Shown one piece after another: positions 15,962 to 24,956 of a stretch of 64,000 bases of DNA; position 1 is the stretch's first letter; the number at the start of each line of letters is the position of its first letter. This DNA is from Clostridiales bacterium. Lineage in GTDB: Bacteria; Bacillota; Clostridia; Lachnospirales; Lachnospiraceae. The stretch spans positions 1 through 64,000 of the forward strand of contig DUNO01000043.1 of the NCBI GenBank assembly GCA_012839295.1, written 5' to 3'. The translations under genes and the position numbers were made by a program. The notes beneath the pieces are model-generated. The model did not search any database. It was not told the DNA's origin and saw only the letters and a list, made by a program, of their open reading frames with translations.

Positions 15962-17110
15962 TTACTGCCTTTTTCTTATCCTGGCTATAAACAGCAATAA
16001 GGAGATAAAAAGCATGCCTACCGCTGCCAGCATATATACATGGGCTGTTGTGGTACTTCCCCACACCAGCCTTGACACATTGTTAAATACATAGGGTGAT
16101 GCCAGCTGGGACAGGCAGAAGGACACTGTAAGCAGCGCTGATGCCATAGCGGCCGCCACAGGCTTTACCGCCGAGGTTGCCTCGAATATAATCTGGGGTA
16201 CAAAAATCCCCTGGGAGATTCCGCAAAGGGCAGCACCAAGGAGTAGGGGGAGGAAGGAATCCGGTTTCAAAAGGATAATGAAGCAGCCCATGCTCAGGGA
16301 CAGCATCGCCAGCGCCATGGTGTGCTGCTTTGCGTATTTTACTACCTGTCCCAGAAACAGCCCTGCAACAATCTGGATCCCGGAAAATACCCCGATTAAA
16401 ATTCCGGCAACGGAGGAGTTGCCAGCCAATTTCCCACTCAGATGCATGGCTATGTTGGTGGAAAATACGAAGAGGAAGATCACTTCCAGAAAGCCAAGAC
16501 CCAGCAGCCGGTATACCTTAGCATTCATTTTGATCCCTTCCGCTTTGCCCACCCTCTTTCTTCCTGTATCGGGCAGCAGCCTCCAGATAAAAAACAGGCT
16601 GACAAATCCAATGATATGGATGAAGTATGTATATTGGAATCCGAAGTTTCCTATGATTCCTCCCAGGGTCGTTGCAAAAAGATAACCGAAGCCTATGGTT
16701 GCCGCCTGCATTCCCATGGCGGATACCCTTTCCCCTCCATGGAAATGTTCCACGACCACCGCCGTATTTAAGGTGCTGCTCAACCCAATCGCCACACCGA
16801 GCAATACCCTGGAGAAGAACAGCAGGCCAAAGCTGTCATATAAAAATGGGATGAAGCCGGTAACGCCTGCAATACCGGCGGCAAGGAGCAGCAGCTTCTT
16901 CATGCTGACCTTGGTGACCAGCCATCCGCAGATTACGGAGACCAGAGCGGATAAAAGCGCCGGTGCGGTAACCAGCATCTGGATCATGCTCCTGTCCACA
17001 TGGGGGTAATGCTCCTGGATCTGGTTCAGGACCGGCGATACGGTCAGCTGCAGGCCAATGCACATGGATATGAACAGGATTGATACTCTTACATTTCGTT
17101 TTGTGTTCAC
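15962..17110 (-). CDS. Major facilitator superfamily transporter
   Basis: A 382-residue membrane protein with about twelve hydrophobic helices and MFS loop motifs (GWLVTKVSMKKLLL between helices 2 and 3, FFSRVLLGVAIGL in helix 4). It starts at GTG after AAAGGA. It resembles bacterial drug- or sugar-efflux permeases of the YnfM/AraJ type, but the substrate cannot be read from sequence. It is a single gene between the nine-gene operon and the ROK regulator; it could export a released aglycone or import a monosaccharide. Its leader, 17111-17320, holds three stacked hairpins. Confidence 0.85.
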   Translation of the reverse strand: MNTKRNVRVSILFISMCIGLQLTVSPVLNQIQEHYPHVDRSMIQMLVTAPALLSALVSVICGWLVTKVSMKKLLLLAAGIAGVTGFIPFLYDSFGLLFFSRVLLGVAIGLSSTLNTAVVVEHFHGGERVSAMGMQAATIGFGYLFATTLGGIIGNFGFQYTYFIHIIGFVSLFFIWRLLPDTGRKRVGKAEGIKMNAKVYRLLGLGFLEVIFLFVFSTNIAMHLSGKLAGNSSVAGILIGVFSGIQIVAGLFLGQVVKYAKQHTMALAMLSLSMGCFIILLKPDSFLPLLLGAALCGISQGIFVPQIIFEATSAVKPVAAAMASALLTVSFCLSQLASPYVFNNVSRLVWGSTTTAHVYMLAAVGMLFISLLLFIARIRKRQ

Positions 17111-17227
17111 GTTGTTGTTTCCTTTCTGCAGTTACTATTTGTGCCAAGGATGTTTAAAGATTCATAGCGCTTGGGATCTTGCCAACTATCAGTTGCTCCC
17201 GTACTTTTAGGGACTCAATAATATAAG

Positions 17228-17317
17228 TTATGAGAAGTTATACTTTACTTCTCATAAAAGGCGCTGCATTTGCGCCGTGCATCCCGATTACAGGAATATG
17301 TATTTGCTTCCTGTAAT
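17228..17317. promoter_or_regulatory. Three consecutive hairpins upstream of the MFS gene
   Basis: The stretch contains TTATGAGAAGT...ACTTCTCATAA, GGCGC...GCGCC and ATTACAGGAA...TTCCTGTAAT in direct succession. All three have perfect stems. They lie 120-210 bases before the MFS start on the minus strand, so they could form a structured leader, or be terminators left from lost genes. Confidence 0.5.
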
Positions 17318-17480
17318 ATAATTCTATGCTTCAAATCCCTGTTTGTCTATGTGCCTGAGCCCAAATTCTAATTCATTGTGAAACAGGGAGTCAACCGGCT
17401 ACGAGGTAGACAAACCCAAAATAGACTTTATCACTTGTAAATGCTATACTGTTTCTATCAATTTAACAGGAGGGGTTGAA

Positions 17481-17702
17481 GTGACATTAACAAACGAAGA
17501 TTTACTGGCAATATCGCAGCTGCTGGATGTAAAATTACAGCCGACAGAAAAGCGGACAAAAAATATTGAATTACTATTGGAAAACGATGTTCTGCTCCGG
17601 CTCCAAAACATAGAAAATTGTTATACGACAACATACCGCAGGTACCCAAGCGGAATAGAAGAGATAGAAGCATTACGGACAGATATGGGTAGTAAAAGGT
17701 AA
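17481..17702 (+). CDS. Short coiled-coil-type protein, probably truncated
   Basis: A 73-residue ORF starting at GTG, with AGGAGG seven bases upstream and a plausible promoter (TAGACT, 17 bp, TATACT ending near 17450). The start (LTNEDLLAISQLLDVKL) and the NIENCYTTTYRRY stretch match small clostridial proteins of unknown function that have a longer C-terminal coiled coil. Here the chain stops soon after IEALRTDMG, so it looks truncated compared with those relatives. No function can be assigned, and it has no visible link to the sugar genes. Confidence 0.55.
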   Translation: MTLTNEDLLAISQLLDVKLQPTEKRTKNIELLLENDVLLRLQNIENCYTTTYRRYPSGIEEIEALRTDMGSKR

Positions 17703-17889
17703 GGTCGGATCCGGATAGATTGCCTGTTTTATCTCGGGTCATACTACTTTATTTTTACGGTCAGAAATGTTATAATACGATTCAGGCATCCGTCCAGCTA
17801 TGTTTTAAAAGGTGTGTGAGGGTTATGCCGCTGGATCCAGGATATTTTTATACCATTCCAGCTAAATTTGATTGATGAGGTGATTGAGA

Positions 17890-19008
17890 ATGGAGCGTGG
17901 CTCTACCAACCGGGATGTCCGATTAACGAACCGCAAGGTTGTCGTAAATACATTATTCCATAGTGAGCCCATGACAAAACAGGATCTCGTCATAAAAACA
18001 GGCCTGAGCCTTCCCACTATAAATTATATTTTAAAGGACCTTACAGCCCAGGGGCTGATTACCCAGGGTGAGAAATTAGATTCCAGCGGCGGAAGACCGG
18101 CTTCCTATATCCAGCCGGTTTTTGATTCAGGATATTCCATCGGCATCAATGTTTCAGAAAACTGTGTGCGCATTGCCATGTCGGATCTTGCTCCGAAGCT
18201 TCTGAGCAAGGATAAGTCCCCTATGGCCTTTGAGGATACGAAGGAATATTGGACTGCCGTAAACAGCCTGTTAAAACAGTTCATTGCAAAGAACAGTGTA
18301 AACCCGTCCAAATTATTGGGCATCAGCCTGTCCCTTACCTCTGCAATAACCCTCCATGAGGAAAAGGCATCCTATTTTAATAACCAGAGGATTGACCAAT
18401 TAGATTTGGTGCAGGTACGGAACTATTTTGATCATGACATAACCATTACAAATTCCTCAAAAATGGCAGGCTTTGCCCAGGCATGGGGAGCGATGGAGAC
18501 AGAGGATATTGTCTATCTCACCATGAATGAGACAATTGGCGGAGCCATTATGTCCAAGAGGGATGTGCTAAACTTTTCAAGCAAAAACGCCATGTTTGGC
18601 CATATGAGCATTGAAAAAGACGGGCGCAAATGCTCCTGCGGCAAAAAGGGCTGTCTTGACGCATATTGCTCTACCAGGGCTTTAACAGGGCTTTCAGGAA
18701 CTACCCTGGATGAGTTTTTTGAAGGTGTTGATACAGGTAACCCTGCATACCAGGCAATACTGGAGGATTATCTTATCCATCTGGCAGTTGGGATCAATGA
18801 CATACGGGTCATCTTTGATACGGATATCGTGATCGGAGGGGAAATGAGCACCTACCTGCAAAGGTATATAGAGCGCCTGCAGGAATTGCTGCGGGAGATG
18901 AATCCCTTCGGAGACCCGGGTACCTATGCCCGGATTGGAAAATACGGTGAATACGATTCTTCCGTCGGAGCAGGATTAGTCCATAATAACCGGCGCTTAT
19001 CATCATAA
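17890..19008 (+). CDS. ROK family transcriptional regulator (XylR/NagC-like)
   Basis: A 372-residue protein with an N-terminal winged helix (about 10-75, MTKQDLVIKTGLSLPTINY) and a C-terminal ROK domain with the zinc motif CSCGKKGCLDAYC. The phosphate-binding DxGxT of sugar kinases is replaced (GINVSENCV), so it is a regulator rather than a kinase. ATG at 17890 follows GAGGTGAT; a TTG six bases earlier is less likely. A TATAAT box lies at 17771-17776. It faces the second dehydrogenase triad (19247-22606) and is the best local candidate to control it, probably in response to a sugar. Confidence 0.87.
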   Translation: MERGSTNRDVRLTNRKVVVNTLFHSEPMTKQDLVIKTGLSLPTINYILKDLTAQGLITQGEKLDSSGGRPASYIQPVFDSGYSIGINVSENCVRIAMSDLAPKLLSKDKSPMAFEDTKEYWTAVNSLLKQFIAKNSVNPSKLLGISLSLTSAITLHEEKASYFNNQRIDQLDLVQVRNYFDHDITITNSSKMAGFAQAWGAMETEDIVYLTMNETIGGAIMSKRDVLNFSSKNAMFGHMSIEKDGRKCSCGKKGCLDAYCSTRALTGLSGTTLDEFFEGVDTGNPAYQAILEDYLIHLAVGINDIRVIFDTDIVIGGEMSTYLQRYIERLQELLREMNPFGDPGTYARIGKYGEYDSSVGAGLVHNNRRLSS

Positions 19009-19246
19009 ATGAAAATAATATTCGGCTTAATGCCCCCTGTGAGTAGGGATGTTTTGGGTTTTTAAAAGTGCCAAAGCGAAGCCAAAGGCAGGAAAAAGTA
19101 CTCCAATTCAAAGCTTGCCATAAAGCAAATCCTCCAAATAAAGTTTATTTACAATCCTCCGGCTGTCATGGTAGACAACTATGCTATTCGTAAATATCCT
19201 GTCTGGAGGAATGCCGAGAGCTACCTAGTTTTCATATTGAAGTTGT
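19009..19246. other. Gene-free gap between convergent genes
   Basis: I see no credible gene, repeat or strong hairpin here. The ROK gene ends at 19008 and the minus-strand dehydrogenase ends at 19247, so a terminator would be expected but none stands out. Confidence 0.4.
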
Positions 19247-20425
19247 TCAGTCCATCTGCCAGAGCTCCAGCCCTAAGGACATCGGCGCCGGACGTTCACA
19301 GGTTGTCCGCATCTTATATACCCTGTTTTCCCTGCTGGAGATGTCAAAAGCCGTAAGGGCTTCCACAACATGCTTGGAAAGCTCCGCATTCAATCTGCTG
19401 CTGCGCTTATCCAGCAGTGCCTGTGCCATATCAGCCACACCAAAGCCCCTCAGGTTGCTGCGGGGCACCGCCTCCGCCGGGAAGGCTAATTCTACTTCTC
19501 TCAGGCATTCTGCTTTGCAGCCATGCATCTTCATCAGCCTGTTAATTGGGACTCCTTCTACTGCTGTAACGATGCGCTCCATTTTTTTACCGTCATAGAG
19601 CTTGACAGGCCCGCCGAACATATTCGGATCCGGGACATGCATAACTCCTTCCGTACCATAGATCTCTAGCTGGGGCAGCTCGGACTCCCAGACATCAAAG
19701 CTCATATTGACATTTCCGATCAATCCGCTTTCAAATTCCACAATGCCGGCATAATGTGTCGGAACTTCCACCTCAACCATTTCACCCTTGATGCTTCTTT
19801 CCTGGCGGGAAGTTTTTGCAAAGCAGGAAAGCTGCTTTATGGGACCAAGGAGGGCAACCAATGCGGTTATGTAGTAAGGCCCCATATCAAGCATGGGTCC
19901 GCCGCCCTTTTTGTAATAGAATTCCGGTGCCGGATGCCACATTTCATGTCCCGGGCCGACTAAATTTGCCGTAAAGCCAAGAGCCTTGCCAATGGCGCCC
20001 TCATCCAGCAGCTTACGGCAGGTCTGAAGCCCTGCGCCAAGAAAGGTATCCGGTGCACTGCAAAGGATCAGCCCCTTCTCCTTAGCAACATTGGCTGCTT
20101 CCTCTGCATCCTCAAGGTTTAATGCCAAGGGTTTTTCACAGTAAACATGCTTCCCAGCCTTAAGCGCCTGCAGGTTAACGGAGTGATGGGCTGCAGGGAT
20201 GGTCAGGTTAACCACTATTTCAAGCTCCGGGTCAGCCAGCAATTCTTCTACGGTACAGGCCTTTGCAAGCCCATACCTTTCCTTTTGCTGCTCTGCTTTT
20301 TCTAAGAACATATCAGCGCAGGCTTTCACCTCAACATTTTTAAAATTCCGGGTCAGGTTCGTTAAGTAAATATCGCTGATATTTCCACAGCCAATTATGC
20401 CAATACCAATCTGTTTCTGTTCCAT
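19247..20425 (-). CDS. Gfo/Idh/MocA dehydrogenase of triad 2
   Basis: About 392 residues, closely similar to 12522-13697 over the whole length: GIIGCG, EKPL, GPMLDMGPYYITAL and PDPNMFGGPVKL are all shared. Tyrosine again stands where most relatives have histidine. ATG at 20425 has GGAG nine bases upstream; the longer frame to 20440 has no ribosome site. Here the dehydrogenase is transcribed away from its two barrels (20702, 21683), while in triad 1 all three share one operon. Predicted role: NAD-dependent oxidation of a glycoside ring hydroxyl, with substrate range different from triad 1. Confidence 0.87.
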   Translation of the reverse strand: MEQKQIGIGIIGCGNISDIYLTNLTRNFKNVEVKACADMFLEKAEQQKERYGLAKACTVEELLADPELEIVVNLTIPAAHHSVNLQALKAGKHVYCEKPLALNLEDAEEAANVAKEKGLILCSAPDTFLGAGLQTCRKLLDEGAIGKALGFTANLVGPGHEMWHPAPEFYYKKGGGPMLDMGPYYITALVALLGPIKQLSCFAKTSRQERSIKGEMVEVEVPTHYAGIVEFESGLIGNVNMSFDVWESELPQLEIYGTEGVMHVPDPNMFGGPVKLYDGKKMERIVTAVEGVPINRLMKMHGCKAECLREVELAFPAEAVPRSNLRGFGVADMAQALLDKRSSRLNAELSKHVVEALTAFDISSRENRVYKMRTTCERPAPMSLGLELWQMD

Positions 20426-20514
20426 AAGCTCATTCTCCATTCTATTAAAATTAATATAAAAAGCCGTACACTACTTTTACCACTTTTTTCATAATCATGA
20501 TGCTATTGTATTTT

Positions 20515-20543
20515 ATTATCCTATGTCTCTTCTCACTTGTCAA
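20515..20543 (-). promoter_or_regulatory. Promoter of the triad 2 dehydrogenase
   Basis: On the minus strand, TTGACA (20538-20543), a 17-bp spacer and GATAAT (20515-20520). The -35 box is one arm of a 9-bp inverted repeat (TTGTCAATA...TATTGACAA) shared with the divergent promoter. Confidence 0.7.
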
Positions 20544-20577
20544 TATTATTTTTATAAAAGTGTTATATAAAAGTATA

Positions 20578-20606
20578 TTGACAAAGTCCAATTTTCGATA
20601 TATCCT
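20578..20606 (+). promoter_or_regulatory. Promoter of the triad 2 barrel genes
   Basis: TTGACA (20578-20583), a 17-bp spacer and TATCCT (20601-20606). The two divergent -35 boxes are about 35 bp apart, so one regulator bound between them could control both directions. Confidence 0.65.
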
Positions 20607-20701
20607 TTCCTTATAGATGCATATTTTTTCCTTATTATTATAGTTTAATCTATTACCTTGGAGCTATTGTACAATGAATTTAAAAAAGGAGATGGTAAAT
20701 T

Positions 20702-21676
20702 ATGAAACACGGTATCAGCTTTGAAATGGTTGACCTCCACCACCAGGAGCCAAACCGGAACGTCAGGGAAAGCAAATACTTTTGGGATGAGCTTTATACA
20801 TTGGTATCCGCCTCAGGATTTCAATACATAGAAATTCCTTATGAGCCCAAATGGGATTTTGGCGGGCGCTCCGGTATCCCTCTTACAAACCGTTCCATTA
20901 CAGTAAAATTCCAGAACGCCAAGAATTATCTTGCCCAATTAAACCAGGCTGGAATCAAGGGAATGGTGGGTATCCACCTGGATCCTTCCATATTTTTAGG
21001 GGAGAACCTCGCCATGTTCTTTAGCGCAACTAATCACTATGGAACGGAAGCCATTGATTTTGCCTCTAAAATTGGTGCTGACTTTTTAACACTTACAGCA
21101 ACTCCCCCCATCGGAGCTTTACATACTGTATGCCCAAAGGACACATCCTGGGATGATTTTGTCAAAGCCTTCCTGCAAAAAACTGCCGGGCTGATCAACG
21201 GTCTTGCTGATTATGCCGCCCAAAAGGGTGTTAAGCTTTGCCTGAAAAATGAATATTGGACCTTACTCCGGGGAAAAGAAGTAGTTCCTTTTATTAAATC
21301 CCTTCAGACAAAGGTGTTCCTGGACATTGATACTGCCAACCTTAAGATCACGGGTGTTGATCCGGCAGACCTGGTTGCTGAAAATGCAGATTTAATTGGA
21401 TGTGTCCACTTTACCGATACCTCCTTTGTTGATGATGCAGAGTATTATAAGCAGCCGATGCCTGAATTCCCCGACGGCCGTGCAACCCAGGTGTTTAAAG
21501 ATATCGGGCAGGGTGAAGTTGACTTCCCTAAGGTCTTGGCCGCACTTAAGAAGATAAAATATAAGGGAACCATCGTATTTAATTGCCGCCAGACCAGGGA
21601 TATCTGCCGTGCTTTACTCCGCACCCGCTATTACATTGACAATAAGCTGACGGCAAGCGATAAAGAATGGAGGTAG
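20702..21676 (+). CDS. TIM barrel of triad 2 with an altered metal site
   Basis: A 324-residue isomerase/epimerase-family barrel, paralogue of 14676-15656. E184 (KNEYW), D210 (DIDTAN) and H236 (VHFTDT) fit the metal site, but the last ligand, normally glutamate, is N294 (VFNCRQ). The paralogue instead lacks the histidine. ATG follows AAGGAG. Its stop codon overlaps the ribosome site of the next gene (GGAGGTAG), so the two are tightly coupled. It probably acts with the intact barrel at 21683, as a subunit or as an enzyme of different chemistry; this is inference. Confidence 0.82.
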   Translation: MKHGISFEMVDLHHQEPNRNVRESKYFWDELYTLVSASGFQYIEIPYEPKWDFGGRSGIPLTNRSITVKFQNAKNYLAQLNQAGIKGMVGIHLDPSIFLGENLAMFFSATNHYGTEAIDFASKIGADFLTLTATPPIGALHTVCPKDTSWDDFVKAFLQKTAGLINGLADYAAQKGVKLCLKNEYWTLLRGKEVVPFIKSLQTKVFLDIDTANLKITGVDPADLVAENADLIGCVHFTDTSFVDDAEYYKQPMPEFPDGRATQVFKDIGQGEVDFPKVLAALKKIKYKGTIVFNCRQTRDICRALLRTRYYIDNKLTASDKEWR

Positions 21677-21682
21677 AAAGAT

Positions 21683-22606
21683 ATGTCAAATATAAAGCTC
21701 TCCCATATGAGCCATTGGAAGACCATTCCTTACAAAAAGATCGATAATTTTAGGAATTTTTATTATGAGGATAAGAGAAACGGCGCCTATTATTCCGACT
21801 GGGACAGGATTCTGCGTTACCACTTTGCAACGGGCTACGAGGGCATTGAAGTTGCTCCCTGGGATATGGCGGAGATGATGGCCTTGTTTGGAACTCCCCA
21901 GAACTTCTCCAGCTTTGCAAAGGAACGGGGAGTATCGGTAAGCGGTATGTTCCACGGCGCTGACAACTCCCATATTGCAGAAAAATTTGATGAGGTATTG
22001 GAAAGCGGCAAACGTGCGGTTAACCTGCTGGAAGCCTTTGGCGGAAAGCATCTGAACACATGCCCCTGCAACAACTATTGCGAGGTAGGCCCCCTTTCCA
22101 GGGAGCAGACCCGCAATGCTGCAAAGGTCATTACTGAAATAGGGCGCTACGCCGTAGACCATGGTGTCCAGATCGGGTTACACAATGAATTCTTCTGCGC
22201 AATCAACAAAGAAAACCATCGGGAGTTTATTGAATTAACAGATCCCAGATATGTCTTCTATTGTCTGGATACAGCACAGATCGCCATTATCGGTGAGGAT
22301 ATGGTTAAATTTTATGATGATTACCATGAACGGATCAATACCTTCCACCTAAAGGATACCGCTTCCCCTAAACTGCCGGATGAAATCCGCTATAGCAAGG
22401 ATATTGAGATTGTTGATGACGGCACCCGCTGGTTCTGGGAGCCCGGTGAAGGTGTCCTTGATTTCAAAGGGCTTTGGGAGTTAATGAAGAAGTACCAGTT
22501 CAAGGGCTGGGTAACTGTTGAGACGGACGGAACGCCTGACCTTCTGGCCTCCATGGCTTTAACAAGCTACTATGTGAAGCATGAGCTGGCAGCGATTTAT
22601 AGCTAG
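21683..22606 (+). CDS. Sugar isomerase/epimerase TIM barrel of triad 2, intact metal site
   Basis: A 307-residue barrel, paralogue of 13731-14663, with E169 (HNEFF), D196 (LDTAQ), H222 (HLKDT) and E280 (TVETDGT), a full metal site. It starts six bases after the preceding stop codon and shares its ribosome site with that codon, so translational coupling is likely. A strong bidirectional terminator follows at 22653. Likely role is isomerisation, epimerisation or cleavage of the keto product made by the dehydrogenase at 19247. Confidence 0.85.
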   Translation: MSNIKLSHMSHWKTIPYKKIDNFRNFYYEDKRNGAYYSDWDRILRYHFATGYEGIEVAPWDMAEMMALFGTPQNFSSFAKERGVSVSGMFHGADNSHIAEKFDEVLESGKRAVNLLEAFGGKHLNTCPCNNYCEVGPLSREQTRNAAKVITEIGRYAVDHGVQIGLHNEFFCAINKENHREFIELTDPRYVFYCLDTAQIAIIGEDMVKFYDDYHERINTFHLKDTASPKLPDEIRYSKDIEIVDDGTRWFWEPGEGVLDFKGLWELMKKYQFKGWVTVETDGTPDLLASMALTSYYVKHELAAIYS

Positions 22607-22652
22607 TCAGTTTTCTTAGTTGGAATAAGCTTTCGAATACGGCCTATAGAGC

Positions 22653-22701
22653 GGCAAACAGCCAAACAGTTACGTATGATACGTCTGCTTGGCTGTTTGC
22701 C
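22653..22701. terminator. Bidirectional terminator with a nested hairpin
   Basis: A 13-bp perfect stem (GGCAAACAGCCAA with TTGGCTGTTTGCC) encloses a second small hairpin (ACGTATGATACGT). It separates the convergent genes at 22606 and 22752. There is no long U-tract, but the stem is very stable. Confidence 0.75.
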
Positions 22702-22751
22702 ACCATGGGATGTACAAAAACTTTATCTGATTTGAGATAGAAAGCTTTTCA

Positions 22752-23720
22752 TTAAACTGGTTTCTTAACCTCGTTTATTGCATTCAAAGGTTCCAACAGC
22801 CCAGGTATCCTATGCCCATCCTTCTCCATCTTCATCATTGCAAATGACCTCATGCTCCTGATTTCATCATTGTGCTCGATCAGCCCACCGATACGGTATC
22901 TGGAGCGGTTGAATTGTTCCTCAGGATATTCCACTTGGATTTTACCATCTTTTATATCCAATTCCCCCACCATGCCACACACCGTGCATTCCACAGTCAC
23001 ACCTTCCCTGACCGTCAGCTGGTTACAGTGGCATACGGGACATACTCCTTCATGGTCGCCCATCCATTCGGTTTCTTCTTCCGGCAGCTTTAGTGCGTTG
23101 CCAATGTTTGTACCCAGTCTATAAAGGCGTGCCATGAATTCCCGGTCAAAGACCGGGTTAACCCTGTCTCCCATTCCGTAAGCATCGATTGCATCAATCG
23201 GGATCATCTGATTAGAAAAACCAAGGATATGCATGCCGGATAGTCCCATGGAGGTCCAGCCCGGTGTCCTTGCCCCGCCAACAGAAATCAGACCAAGGGG
23301 ACGGTTTTTAAAATATTTGCGGGCTATCATCCTGTCCTCACTCCACCCCAGCTCACGCCTGCGCTCATTTTCCCTGATCAGGGCGCAGCGGTCGTGGGAA
23401 GCCCCCATTTTGTCACAAAGGTTTTTATATTGTCCCACCGGACCCACACTATAGACCGGAGCAGCCGCAATAATTGCATCCGCCTCCATAATTGCATCCT
23501 CCACGAATGCAAAATCATCCTTTTGGATGCAAATGGACATACCTCCCTTTTCCCTGACCTTATCGCAGGCACCGCAGCCGGTACAGCGGTCAATTTTTAA
23601 ATTACAGGTATTAATGTATTCAACCTCTGCCCCGGTGCTTTGGGCTCCCAGCAGGGCTTGTTTTAAAAGCATGTCACAGTTTCCGTTTTTTCTGCCAAAT
23701 GATAATCCTAATACTTTCAT
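22752..23720 (-). CDS. NADPH-dependent FMN reductase-like flavoprotein with cysteine clusters
   Basis: A 322-residue protein. The first 190 residues are a flavodoxin-like FMN reductase fold (MKVLGLSFGRKNGNCD, CTGCGACD, AAPVYSVGPVGQYKNL). A rubredoxin-like zinc or iron knot follows (CPVCHC and CTVCG, about 230-255), then a C-terminal tail. CTGCGACDKVREK resembles part of a ferredoxin site, so electron transfer rather than simple flavin reduction is possible. AAGGAG lies upstream of ATG. It is the last gene after the ThuA-like protein in the oligopeptide-type importer operon. It may reduce an aglycone or recycle cofactor; this is inference. Confidence 0.75.
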   Translation of the reverse strand: MKVLGLSFGRKNGNCDMLLKQALLGAQSTGAEVEYINTCNLKIDRCTGCGACDKVREKGGMSICIQKDDFAFVEDAIMEADAIIAAAPVYSVGPVGQYKNLCDKMGASHDRCALIRENERRRELGWSEDRMIARKYFKNRPLGLISVGGARTPGWTSMGLSGMHILGFSNQMIPIDAIDAYGMGDRVNPVFDREFMARLYRLGTNIGNALKLPEEETEWMGDHEGVCPVCHCNQLTVREGVTVECTVCGMVGELDIKDGKIQVEYPEEQFNRSRYRIGGLIEHNDEIRSMRSFAMMKMEKDGHRIPGLLEPLNAINEVKKPV

Positions 23721-23863
23721 TGCTTTGTCCTTCTCCTTATATACTTAAATTTAGTTTTGCTCACTTTATTTTATATGTCCCAAATGATATGTTCCAAATG
23801 ACCACCATCGCAGCATCAAAAATCACATCAGAAACAGCATCAGAAGCTGCATTAGAAAGAGCA

Positions 23864-24736
23864 TTAAAAGGAAGTTATCTTCGCAAATTCACTCCAATTC
23901 ATATCCAGATAATACGGCCAGCAGCGCAGCCTTTTCTCACCACCTAATTCTGGATATGGAATGGTAACCTCACCGCTGGCAGCCCACTCCGTTGCACGGC
24001 ATAAAAGTCCCGTAAAAGCAGGTCTCTTCAACGTATCCGGTCCGTGGCCGATGGAGGTGGTGAAGACACGGCCCTTGCCAAAATTATGGATCCAGGCCAC
24101 CGGCTGGTCCGTATTAATGCCAGGAAGGGCATTCAAATCAATATTCTCAAATTCACTTCGCCTATGGGACTGAGTTTTTTCCGGGGTATAGTCTGTAATA
24201 TCATCCCGTATTGTAGCAAGTACTGTTACAGGAGCCTCAGGAAGCCATGTCATATTGACAAAGAAATCCTCCTGGGCAGTCATCCAGGACTGGGGGCATC
24301 CCCTGGTAATTTCATGTACCCCATTGTTCATATCAACAATCACCTCTAATTTCGGGGATTTACGGCCTGTGGTAAAATCAAAATCACAGCCAACAAGCCT
24401 TACATATTCCTCCGGGAGCGCCGGTTCACCCTTGATAAAGGAGGAGTGGTAAACGACAGCACCGCCGCCATTGCCTACATACTCATAAAGCGCCTTTTCC
24501 GTATTGGCACCCCAGCCTACAAAAGGAGTCCCAACATTGGCTTTGCCATCATAGTTAATAAATACCGCATCATATTTGGCCAAGGTTTCTGCCGTTGCAC
24601 CGGTAAACTCCTCCGTAATTTTAACCTCAAAACGCCCCGTCGATTCCAGCATAAAACGAATCATGGGATTCATCTTTGGATCATGTTCATCCGTTACAAT
24701 GCCTGTGATTAACAGGATATTCAACTTTTCTTTCAT
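23864..24736 (-). CDS. ThuA-like domain protein
   Basis: A 290-residue protein with the class I glutamine-amidotransferase-like ThuA fold (NILLITGI, DAVFINYDG, GNGGGAVVYHSS). In other bacteria ThuA is paired with the Gfo/Idh/MocA dehydrogenase ThuB in trehalose use through 3-keto intermediates, so its presence supports oxidative glycoside handling here. ATG at 24736 follows GGAGGCGACT. An extended frame to 24904 starts at GTG inside repeat R2 and is not real coding sequence. It follows the importer ATPase at 24957 and precedes the flavoprotein at 22752. Confidence 0.8.
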   Translation of the reverse strand: MKEKLNILLITGIVTDEHDPKMNPMIRFMLESTGRFEVKITEEFTGATAETLAKYDAVFINYDGKANVGTPFVGWGANTEKALYEYVGNGGGAVVYHSSFIKGEPALPEEYVRLVGCDFDFTTGRKSPKLEVIVDMNNGVHEITRGCPQSWMTAQEDFFVNMTWLPEAPVTVLATIRDDITDYTPEKTQSHRRSEFENIDLNALPGINTDQPVAWIHNFGKGRVFTTSIGHGPDTLKRPAFTGLLCRATEWAASGEVTIPYPELGGEKRLRCWPYYLDMNWSEFAKITSF

Positions 24737-24792
24737 AGTCGCCTCCAAAATATCATGATTTTCCCAACAAAAAAGATTCTTTATACTACTGC

Positions 24793-24915
24793 GGTGAATA
24801 TGAGTGTCTATATATCCATATGGGCGCAGACCGGGCCTCCCGTGATTGCCTGCACTTGGCAACCATGGGAGGTTAAAGGCAAGCCCATGTGGATATATAG
24901 ACACTCATATTCACC
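24793..24915. repeat. Structured repeat R2, copy 1 (123 bp)
   Basis: A 33-bp outer stem with a single G-U pair (GGTGAATATGAGTGTC... at the left) encloses a conserved GGGCGCAGACCGGGCCTCCC block and an inner hairpin (CCCGTGATTGCC...GGCAACCATGGG). Copies at 45088 and 55614 have the same length. It lies in the gap upstream of the ThuA-like gene. Confidence 0.85.
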
Positions 24916-24956
24916 TCACAACCTATATCCAATTCATGGGATCCTCCACATATAAA

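Noticed and set aside
24737-24904. N-terminal extension of the ThuA-like ORF from a GTG
   Set aside because: It lies inside repeat R2, has no ribosome site, and the family-like sequence starts at ATG 24736 behind GGAGG.
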